Positions 57,996 through 64,000 of a stretch of 64,000 nucleotides of DNA are shown here, in pieces. The stretch is from Clostridium swellfunianum (GTDB lineage Bacteria > Bacillota > Clostridia > Clostridiales > Clostridiaceae). Location of the stretch: positions 2,772,035 to 2,836,034 of the forward strand of contig NZ_JAMOFV010000006.1 in the NCBI RefSeq assembly GCF_023656515.1. Reading direction: 5' to 3'. Within the stretch, counting starts at the first letter, position 1; each line of letters opens with the position of its first letter. The position numbers and the translations under genes are program-made. The notes under the pieces were generated by a model, which ran no database searches, was not told where the DNA came from, and saw only the letters and a list, made by a program, of their open reading frames with translations.

Positions 57996-58889
57996 CTACA
58001 CTTTCTCTGAGATATTCTCGCCCATGATACCTGTAGGTTTGAATAGAAGTATCAGTATAAGCAGTATAAAAGCAAAAGCGTCTCTATAGCCTGATAGTGT
58101 AGGAAGAAAAGCCACAAGCATTATCTCTCCTATGCCTAGAATGAAGCCTCCAATAACAGCTCCTGTTATATTACCAATTCCCCCAATAACTGCAGCTATA
58201 AAACATTTAAGCCCAGGCATAACTCCCATTAAGGGCTGAATCTGTGGAAACTTCATTCCCCACATAATAGCTCCTACTGCAGCTAAGACAGACCCTATTC
58301 CAAAAGTAAACGAGATTGTCTTATTAACGTCCACCCCCATTATGCTTGCAGTTTCATAGTCCTTAGATACAGCTCTCATAGCCATACCATTTTTTGTCTT
58401 GTTTACCAAGTACAATAGCATAAATAAAATCACCAAGGTTGCTAAAGGAATTACTATAGTCAGCCTTTGAAGTGATACGTTTCCTATATGAATAACCTCC
58501 GTAAAAAACTTAGGCTCAGGAAACTTTTTTGGTACTCCACTAAAAACCACCGTAGCAAGATTTTCAAGAAAAAAAGATACTCCTATTGCTGATATCATTA
58601 TAGATATTTTAGGTGCATTTCTAAGTGGCTTGTACGCTGCTTTTTCAATAAATATTCCAAGAAGCGCTGTTAGCAATATAGCAAGAATAAAGGACAAGTA
58701 CCACGGTAGAGCAAAGATTGCCATTGAATAAAAAGCGAAATAAGTTGCCATCATTAAAATATCTCCGTGGGCAAAGTTTATAAGTCTTAATATTCCGTAA
58801 ACCATGGTATAACCTATTGCTATTAGCGCATAGAGGCTTCCAAGCGAAATTCCGTTAGTCAGGTGCTGTAAAAATAGATCTAGTCCCAT
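57996..58889 (-). CDS. livH: Branched-chain amino-acid ABC transporter permease LivH
   Basis: 297 residues with about eight membrane helices. YALIAIGYTMVYGILRLINF-like N-terminus, RAVSKDYETASIMGVDVNKT (ATPase contact) and GGIGNITGAVIGGFILG are typical of LivH. It is separated from livK by a 108-bp gap holding a hairpin. Confidence 0.95.
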   Translation of the reverse strand: MGLDLFLQHLTNGISLGSLYALIAIGYTMVYGILRLINFAHGDILMMATYFAFYSMAIFALPWYLSFILAILLTALLGIFIEKAAYKPLRNAPKISIMISAIGVSFFLENLATVVFSGVPKKFPEPKFFTEVIHIGNVSLQRLTIVIPLATLVILFMLLYLVNKTKNGMAMRAVSKDYETASIMGVDVNKTISFTFGIGSVLAAVGAIMWGMKFPQIQPLMGVMPGLKCFIAAVIGGIGNITGAVIGGFILGIGEIMLVAFLPTLSGYRDAFAFILLILILLFKPTGIMGENISEKV

Positions 58890-58953
58890 ATTAACCCCCT
58901 TCTCTTTTATACTAAGTATAAAATTTCACCATTATTTCCCTTTTACTATTAAT

Positions 58954-58991
58954 AGCTACAGAACTCCAAACGTCCTTGAAGCTCTGTAGCT
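58954..58991 (-). terminator. Intercistronic hairpin between livK and livH
   Basis: AGCTACAGA..TCAA pairs with TTGGAGTTCTGTAGCT over 16 positions with two G-U-type changes. No long T run follows on the minus strand. It probably raises livK over livHMGF by protecting the livK message or causing partial termination. Confidence 0.7.
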
Positions 58992-58997
58992 CTATAA

Positions 58998-60167
58998 TTA
59001 TTTTGTAGGCTTAATAACGTCTTTAAATGTGAACTTTCCACCTTTAACTTCTTTAATTACTGCATCCTTAACAGCATCTCTGTTTTCATCAAAATTTATA
59101 ACTCCTGCAGCACCTTGGAAGTCCTTTGTTTTTGCAAGTTCATCTCTAAGCTTAACTGAATTTGTATTTCCAAGTCTCTCTATAGCCTGAATAAGTACTA
59201 GGTATGCATCATATCCTAAAGCTGTAACTGCTGCTGGTTCCTTGCCGCTGTATTCTTTTCTGTACTCAGCTAGGAACTTTTCAGATTCCTTTGTTATTGG
59301 TTTTTCAGTTGCAAAGAAAGTTGAGAAGGTAGCTCCCTCTACTGCCTGAATTCCAGTCTCAATAAAGGCTGGAGTTTCCCAAGTATCTCCTCCTATAAAT
59401 GGAGCAGTTATTCCAAGTTGCCTAGCTTGCTTGATAACTAAAGCTGACTCTGTAAAGTTACCTGGAGCAAATATTGCATCTGGATTTTGAGCTTTTATAT
59501 TTGTGAGCTGAGCTGTGAAATCCTGGTCACCAGTATTGTAGTTTGATACTGATACTATGGACTTATCATTGCCTGTAAGCTTCTTAAATGAATCTGTAAA
59601 GTATTTAGCAAGTCCTACTGCATAGTCGTTGTTAACTTCTTGAACTATAGCAACCTTTTTAGCGTTTAGCTTACTGAAAGCATAGTTAGCCATGACAGTT
59701 CCCTGAAATGGGTCTATAAAGCAAACTCTGAAGTAATAATCGTTTCCCTTTGTAACCAATGGATTTGTGCATGAAGTACCTACTGTAGGAATCTTAGCAT
59801 CCTTTATAATAGGTCCTGCAGCCATTGAATATCCACTCCCCCAGCTTCCAATTACTGCTGTTACCTTATCTTTGTCTACAAGTCTTTGCACCGCATTAGC
59901 TGCTTCAGTCTTATCTGATTTATTATCAACGATAACAAGCTCAACCTTTTTTCCCAAAACATTTGGATATAGCTTATTTGCAAGCTTAATACCTTCAATC
60001 TCTAATGCTCCCCCAGCTGCATTAGCACCTGTCATAGGCTCAAATACTCCGATCTTAATTACGTCAGAGCCTCCTGATTTTGAATTGTTCTCTGCTTTCT
60101 TGCAACCTCCCAAGCCCACTGATGTCACCATAAGCAGCGATAATAGAATAGGTAGTTTCTTTTTCAT
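58998..60167 (-). CDS. livK: Branched-chain amino-acid-binding lipoprotein
   Basis: 389 residues. The signal MKKKLPILLSLLMVTSVGLG ends in the lipobox GGC. The Peripla_BP_6 fold follows: IKIGVFEPMTGANAAGG, VIGSWGSGYSMAAGPI, IPTVGTSCTNP and VALGYDAYL-like turns (TALGYDAYLV). Leucine, isoleucine or valine are the expected ligands, although the family also binds amides and other amino acids. GGGGGAGC precedes the ATG. Confidence 0.93.
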   Translation of the reverse strand: MKKKLPILLSLLMVTSVGLGGCKKAENNSKSGGSDVIKIGVFEPMTGANAAGGALEIEGIKLANKLYPNVLGKKVELVIVDNKSDKTEAANAVQRLVDKDKVTAVIGSWGSGYSMAAGPIIKDAKIPTVGTSCTNPLVTKGNDYYFRVCFIDPFQGTVMANYAFSKLNAKKVAIVQEVNNDYAVGLAKYFTDSFKKLTGNDKSIVSVSNYNTGDQDFTAQLTNIKAQNPDAIFAPGNFTESALVIKQARQLGITAPFIGGDTWETPAFIETGIQAVEGATFSTFFATEKPITKESEKFLAEYRKEYSGKEPAAVTALGYDAYLVLIQAIERLGNTNSVKLRDELAKTKDFQGAAGVINFDENRDAVKDAVIKEVKGGKFTFKDVIKPTK

Positions 60168-60557
60168 ATTGCTCCCCCTTTTTATTTATATTTAATTGCA
60201 TAGCTACAAGAAGAACTTGCAATTTTAAACTTGTAAACTATTTATTCATGATATGTTAGTTGATGTTTGGTTAGTATTTTAATATTTATGTTTGGAGTTT
60301 TGTATAGCTTGTCAGATATGACTATCTGGAATGAATCTTTTAATTTTTAGTATCAATAAATTTATATACAATTAAATTCTTATTGTTTAGTATATGCTAA
60401 AGCTTGGTTTGCTCTTTATGTGCTCTATTACTTATTTATATGTGTACATTATATTTATGATGATAAAAATAAAAGTAAGAGGCAGGTATTTTTGCTAGCA
60501 TACCTGCCTCTTAAACAATATAAAAATATAAGAATATGCAAAGTAAAAAGCCAACCC
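60168..60557. other. Intergenic region upstream of livK, 390 bp
   Basis: No gene found. It contains the GGCT-operon terminator at its right end, AT-rich promoter material for livK, and a dyad CAGATA-TGAC-TATCTG at 60313-60328 that may be a regulator site. The sequence ACTTGCAATTTTAAACTTGTAA near livK has a repeated ACTTG(C/T)AA. No T-box or clear CodY box was recognised. Confidence 0.5.
60476..60513 (-). terminator. Terminator of the DUF969-DUF979-pcp-GGCT operon
   Basis: Perfect 14-bp arms TAAGAGGCAGGTAT / ATACCTGCCTCTTA enclose a 10-nt loop and are followed by a T-rich stretch on the minus strand. Confidence 0.9.
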
Positions 60558-61010
60558 TTAATAAGAGCTAGCCTTTTGTTTTACAGTTTTTTTTAAAAAC
60601 ACTCTCCAATCTCCTTCAGGTATATAGATGGAATTATTTATGCTTAAAAATCTCCTATCTTTTAAAATATATGCTCCAAGTATTTCTGTTTTTCCATCTT
60701 CGTAATACACTTTTGTCCCCTGTCTTGTATAAACTATATTCCTCCTATCACCCTTGAAATATCTTTCAAGTTCATCTATATCATTTAAAATACTATTTTT
60801 ATCATCATCAGTTATTGTTATTACCTCACCAAATACTCTATCAGTTCCTTCAATTAAAGCTGGACACTCTTTATCTATTAAATGAAATAGTTTTCCATAA
60901 ACAAAAGCTTTTTCTATTCTGATAGTATTCTTTGAAAGATACTTATTAAAGTTAATAAAACCTTTCATAAGAGTGCCATATACAAAAAGTTTTGCCTGCT
61001 TCATTAGCAA
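60558..61010 (-). CDS. Gamma-glutamylcyclotransferase-like (AIG2/GGCT fold) protein
   Basis: 150 residues. The substrate-binding YGTLM motif lies at the N-terminus (LFVYGTLMKGF), and the catalytic Glu of the family is expected in the VFGEVITI / DELERYFKGD region. These enzymes release 5-oxoproline from gamma-glutamyl compounds. It overlaps pcp by seven bases, so the two are co-translated, which fits a shared link to 5-oxoproline. Confidence 0.85.
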   Translation of the reverse strand: MLMKQAKLFVYGTLMKGFINFNKYLSKNTIRIEKAFVYGKLFHLIDKECPALIEGTDRVFGEVITITDDDKNSILNDIDELERYFKGDRRNIVYTRQGTKVYYEDGKTEILGAYILKDRRFLSINNSIYIPEGDWRVFLKKTVKQKASSY

Positions 61011-61645
61011 ACTGTTCCTCCAGTTACGTTAATATCCTTATCGTTTTTAACTACAGCAGCTATAGCTGCCTCTATAGCTGCTACCATTGTTTCTAGGGAC
61101 ATTGCCGGAGTATTTGGCTTAGCAATAACCTGCTCTAGTAAAAATGGTATGTGTATAAAACCAGCCTTCATATTTAATTCGTTTTTATAAATATGGTTTA
61201 AAATTCCGTACATAACATGGTTACATACATAAGTTCCTGCTGTATTTGATATGCTTGCAGGTATATTTTTAGCTCTTATATCTTGTACAATAGCTTTTAT
61301 TGGAATTGTAGCAAAGTGTGCTGGCAATCCTTCTGAATCTATAGTCTTATCTACAGGCTGCTGATTTTCATTATCTGGTATCCTAGCATCGTCAACATTG
61401 ATTCCTATCCTTTCAACAGTAACATCGAATCTTCCGCCAGCTTGACCAACCATTAGTACTACATCTGGATTAACCTCATCTATCTTCTCTATTATCTTAT
61501 TTATTGAACTGTAGAATGCAGTTGGTATTTGAAGTTTAACTATTTCAGCTCCTTCTATGCTGTCTCTTAATCTTTTTATAACCTCAAAAGCTGGGTTTAC
61601 CTTTTCACCTCCAAATGGATCAAAACCTGTAACTAAAATCCTCAT
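61004..61645 (-). CDS. pcp: Pyrrolidone-carboxylate peptidase (pyroglutamyl peptidase I)
   Basis: 213 residues from the ATG at 61645 (AAGGAG before it), giving MRILVTGFDPFGGEKVNPAFEV. It removes N-terminal pyroglutamate from peptides. The Glu-Cys-His triad is visible as VERIGIN (Glu), GTYVCNHVMYG (Cys) and GFIHIPF (His). It is cytoplasmic. It follows the DUF979 permease gene. Confidence 0.95.
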   Translation of the reverse strand: MRILVTGFDPFGGEKVNPAFEVIKRLRDSIEGAEIVKLQIPTAFYSSINKIIEKIDEVNPDVVLMVGQAGGRFDVTVERIGINVDDARIPDNENQQPVDKTIDSEGLPAHFATIPIKAIVQDIRAKNIPASISNTAGTYVCNHVMYGILNHIYKNELNMKAGFIHIPFLLEQVIAKPNTPAMSLETMVAAIEAAIAAVVKNDKDINVTGGTVC

Positions 61646-61723
61646 TTCAAATTCTCCTTTCAATGTCAACTTGTTAAACAGTTAAAACTCACTTGGAGCT
61701 CTAACTTCATATTATCTAGTATT

Positions 61724-62689
61724 TTAGAAAGCCCATAAGTACATTAATGCAATGTGTATTACAAGCATTGTTAGAGCCACAGGAGCCTGGTATTTTATTA
61801 CCCCATATCTCTTATCCTTTATTTCTAGAATTGCTGTAGGAACTATATTAAAGTTTGCGGCCATAGGGGTTAGGAGTGTTCCACAGAAGCCAGCTGTTAA
61901 CCCAAGAGCTGCTACTATTATTGGATTTCCTCCTTGAGCTATAACAAATGGAACTCCAATACCTGCTGTTATAACTGCAAAAGCTGCAAATGCATTTCCC
62001 ATTATCATTGTAAATACTGCCATACCTACACAATATGCTATAACTCCCATAAGAAGATTTCCTTCTGGAATTACTGTCTTAATTCCATTTGATATTACTG
62101 TTCCTACACCGGCAGCTGTAAATACTGCACCAAGTGCTGCAAGTAGTTGTGGAAGTATGCTTACAGGCCCAACTATTTCAAATAACCTTCTTCCATCCTC
62201 AGCCATTTCTGATGGTTTTCCCTTTGTAATAACTAGGGATACTACTGCTGCTATTAGGGCAGCTATGCCTAAAGCAACTAGTGAACCTAGCTGTTTTGTC
62301 CAAATTTGAGCAACTAGAAAGGCTACCACTGCAAGAGTTAAAGCTGGAACAAATATCTTATTTCCTATTCTTTCTGCTGCTTTCTTCTTAAATTCTTCGG
62401 TTGATTGGCTAAAAGTATTAAATTTAACTAATTTAGCTGCTGATAATACAGTCATAACTAAAACCATGTAGCCAATTACTCTATTACTTATGACTATATT
62501 AGGATTTCCAAGCAATACTCCTATTTTACTAAAAGCAAATATTACACCTAAGAAAGCCCAAAAAATTGCTGTTGGTATTCTTGATGGATGCTTCTTATCC
62601 TTTAGGGTTGCAAATACTGAAAAGAAACAAACCATACCGCATAGTATATATAAAACTTCTTCTAAAGATGCTTTTAACATAAAATCCAC
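61724..62689 (-). CDS. DUF979 membrane protein
   Basis: 321 residues and about nine membrane helices. A distinctive GLTAGFCGTLLTPMAANFNIVPTAILEI region near the C-terminus is rich in Gly/Thr/Pro, as in transporters. It is paired with DUF969 (seven-base gap), and the two genes commonly occur beside pcp. Together they probably form a two-component permease for pyroglutamate or its peptides, inferred from context. Confidence 0.85.
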   Translation of the reverse strand: MDFMLKASLEEVLYILCGMVCFFSVFATLKDKKHPSRIPTAIFWAFLGVIFAFSKIGVLLGNPNIVISNRVIGYMVLVMTVLSAAKLVKFNTFSQSTEEFKKKAAERIGNKIFVPALTLAVVAFLVAQIWTKQLGSLVALGIAALIAAVVSLVITKGKPSEMAEDGRRLFEIVGPVSILPQLLAALGAVFTAAGVGTVISNGIKTVIPEGNLLMGVIAYCVGMAVFTMIMGNAFAAFAVITAGIGVPFVIAQGGNPIIVAALGLTAGFCGTLLTPMAANFNIVPTAILEIKDKRYGVIKYQAPVALTMLVIHIALMYLWAF

Positions 62690-62696
62690 CTCCTGA

Positions 62697-63398
62697 TTAT
62701 AGTGACTTGCTATTATTTTTATTTAAAGCATTTTTCTTGTTGTACTTCTTATCGAACTTTTTATCAAAATATAAAAACTGAATTGAACCAACTACCATAA
62801 TTATAATCGCTATTGGAAGTGAAGCCTTGGCTAGATCTACAGCCTCAAGATTATAATTTAATCCCTTCATAACACCAACTATTAATAGTATCCCACCTGA
62901 TGCAACGAAAAAGTTCTGACCGAAGAAATTACCGTAATTTTCAACTGCTGCTTCAAGTCCTTTAATTTTTTCCTTGTCTTCTTCACCAATTTCGCCATGC
63001 TTAGCTTTAGCTGCGCCTTGAGCCATTGGAAGTATAAGAGGTCTTATAAACTGAACATGTCCACCTAATCTTAAGCTAAACATTGCTGCAAATGTTCTTA
63101 TTACAAGATATAATGCAGTTAACCTTCCAAAGGTTGCTGATTTTAACTTTCCTATTAGGTAAGCAGCCCTCTCACGAAGTCCATATCTTTCAAGTATCCC
63201 TATTACAGGAAGTGATATAATGAATAGTGACATTGATCTGTTATCCACAAATGCCTTTCCTAGAGTAACCATAATTTGATCAAAGGATAATCCAGAAACA
63301 AGTCCAGTCACTATTCCTGCACACACAACTACAGCAATAGTATCTAGTTTTGCAATAAAGCCAATAATAATAATTAAAATACCGATAAGTTTGATCAT
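62697..63398 (-). CDS. DUF969 membrane protein
   Basis: 233 residues and about six membrane helices. The conserved stretch RLGGHVQFIRPLILPMAQGAA is characteristic of the family and NYGNFFGQNFFVASGGILL precedes the last helices. A Lys-rich C-terminal tail is cytoplasmic. GGGGAGG precedes the start. It is the first gene of the four-gene pcp operon. Confidence 0.85.
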   Translation of the reverse strand: MIKLIGILIIIIGFIAKLDTIAVVVCAGIVTGLVSGLSFDQIMVTLGKAFVDNRSMSLFIISLPVIGILERYGLRERAAYLIGKLKSATFGRLTALYLVIRTFAAMFSLRLGGHVQFIRPLILPMAQGAAKAKHGEIGEEDKEKIKGLEAAVENYGNFFGQNFFVASGGILLIVGVMKGLNYNLEAVDLAKASLPIAIIIMVVGSIQFLYFDKKFDKKYNKKNALNKNNSKSL

Positions 63399-63644
63399 TG
63401 ACTTAACCTCCCCTTAAAATAATTTGAAGTTTTCAATTAATTTATATTCATTTGCTAGGATAATATGTATTATTTGAATCTTATTTAAATTTAATATTCA
63501 ATTACTTCAATACCTTATCTAGGTAAATTAAGTTTAAATCGCTTGTCCCCTATCTCTTATACTATTGTTCGTTTATTTTTTTGAAATTATTGTAAAATTG
63601 CTTTAAAATAATATCACTATAAAATCTTATAATAGAAAAACAAA

Positions 63645-63670
63645 CAGCTAGCCCATTTTGTTACTAGCTG
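63645..63670 (-). terminator. Second terminator of the rRNA-tRNA operon
   Basis: Perfect 7-bp arms CAGCTAG / CTAGCTG enclose a 12-nt loop. On the minus strand it is followed by TTTGTTTTTC. It lies downstream of the first terminator and acts as a back-up. Confidence 0.7.
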
Positions 63671-63710
63671 CTCATAATCCTCTTACTTTAATATTATAAT
63701 GCAAAAAATA

Positions 63711-63736
63711 AAAAACAGCCTTTTCAGACTGTTTTC
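63711..63736 (-). terminator. First terminator of the rRNA-tRNA operon
   Basis: AAAACAG and CTGTTTT form a 7-bp stem with a loop of about 10 nt. On the minus strand the stem is followed by a T-rich stretch. It lies three bases after tRNA-Ala. Confidence 0.75.
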
Positions 63737-63738
63737 TT

Positions 63739-63814
63739 TGGTGGAGATATAGGGATTCGAACCCTAGACCCCCTGCGTGCAAGGCAGGTGCTCTCCCAAC
63801 TGAGCTATACCCCC
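63739..63814 (-). tRNA. tRNA-Ala (TGC)
   Basis: A complete cloverleaf on the minus strand. The acceptor starts GGGGGTA, the D arm is GCTCAGTTGGGAGAGC, the anticodon loop CTTGCAC gives TGC, the T arm is GGTTCGAATCC, and CCA is encoded. Confidence 0.96.
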
Positions 63815-63817
63815 GTA

Positions 63818-63894
63818 TGGTGGACCTTCAGGGACTCGAACCCCGGACCAACCGGTTATGAGCCGGTTGCTCTAACCAACTGAGCTAAAGATCC
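63818..63894 (-). tRNA. tRNA with CAT anticodon (Met elongator or Ile2)
   Basis: A complete cloverleaf on the minus strand. The acceptor GGATCTT pairs with AAGGTCC, the loop CTCATAA gives CAT, and CCA is encoded. It is not the initiator, because the acceptor begins with a normal pair and the D arm is an ordinary elongator type. Whether it reads AUG or, with lysidine, AUA cannot be decided by eye. Confidence 0.93.
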
Positions 63895-63902
63895 ATTGTA
63901 AA

Positions 63903-64000
63903 CCTGGCAACGTCCTACTCTTCCACTCAGTCTCCCGAGCAGTACCATCGGCGCTGAGAAGCTTAACCATCGTGTTCGGTATGGGAACGGGTGTAACCTT
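63903..64000 (-). rRNA. rrf: 5S ribosomal RNA (3' part, runs off right edge)
   Basis: The last ~98 bases of a 5S rRNA on the minus strand. The conserved CCCGTTCCCATACCGAACAC helix region, the loop GGTTAAGC, and the 3' end GTAGGACGTTGCCAGG are present. About 20 bases at the 5' end lie outside the window. The 16S and 23S genes are expected further right. Confidence 0.95.

Larger units (their letters stand above)
63399..63738. other. Intergenic region upstream of the DUF969 operon, 340 bp
   Basis: AT-rich DNA carrying the promoter and leader of the DUF969 operon, although no clear -35/-10 pair was identified. The right end has two hairpins that terminate the rRNA-tRNA operon. I saw no ORF. Confidence 0.55.

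Overview
The window is low-GC DNA from an anaerobic, endospore-forming Firmicute, most likely Clostridium in the strict sense. The evidence is AT-rich codons, GGAGG-type ribosome sites, sigma-A promoters with 17-bp spacers, a LysM-GH18 spore-cortex hydrolase, a CotJC-like manganese catalase, a NiaR repressor and an rRNA-tRNA operon edge. Almost every gene lies on the minus strand. No transposase, prophage or CRISPR array was seen.

1-2,200: the 5' two thirds of a YhgE/Pip membrane protein, behind a promoter that carries two tandem TetR-type operators. 2,200-27,500: a 25-kb glycan-utilisation island in three minus-strand units plus a divergent AraC regulator. Unit A encodes a DUF5107-TPR protein and a GH2 hydrolase. 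Unit B encodes a GntR/LacI repressor and a YesM/YesN-type two-component system whose kinase has a duplicated sensor. Unit C starts behind a promoter with a perfect palindromic operator. It encodes an Lpl-type ABC importer, a sialidase without signal peptide, N-acetylneuraminate lyase, a YhcH anomerase, a broken chemoreceptor, two esterases and a beta-galactosidase. The set reads as uptake of sialylated oligosaccharides followed by breakdown in the cytoplasm.

27,600-29,900: a TetR regulator, phosphatidylserine decarboxylase and a YgjP-like metallopeptidase. 29,900-35,500: a six-gene operon ubiD-ubiA-ubiX plus a NitT/TauT-type ABC transporter, a candidate route for importing, prenylating and decarboxylating an aromatic acid. 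35,500-44,200: spore-type LysM-GH18 hydrolase, CPBP protease, a four-gene MacAB-like export operon with one ATPase fused to an AbrB-like domain, and a manganese catalase.

44,400-46,300: tRNA-Ser(TGA), tRNA-Ser(GCT) and tRNA-Arg(ACG), with serS directly upstream. 46,400-54,000: an FAD dehydrogenase with a shortened DUF1667 partner, an L,D-transpeptidase, a UPF0182 membrane protein, a DUF362 ferredoxin-like protein, NiaR and an HD-domain protein. 54,100-60,200: an MFS transporter, then a complete branched-chain amino-acid importer (livK-H-M-G-F). 60,500-63,400: a DUF969-DUF979-pcp-GGCT operon pointing to pyroglutamate metabolism. 63,700-64,000: tRNA-Ala, a CAT-anticodon tRNA and the 3' part of 5S rRNA, the tail of an rRNA operon entering from the right edge.

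A recurring feature is economy at gene ends: in several places the stop codon sits inside, or directly against, the terminator hairpin.
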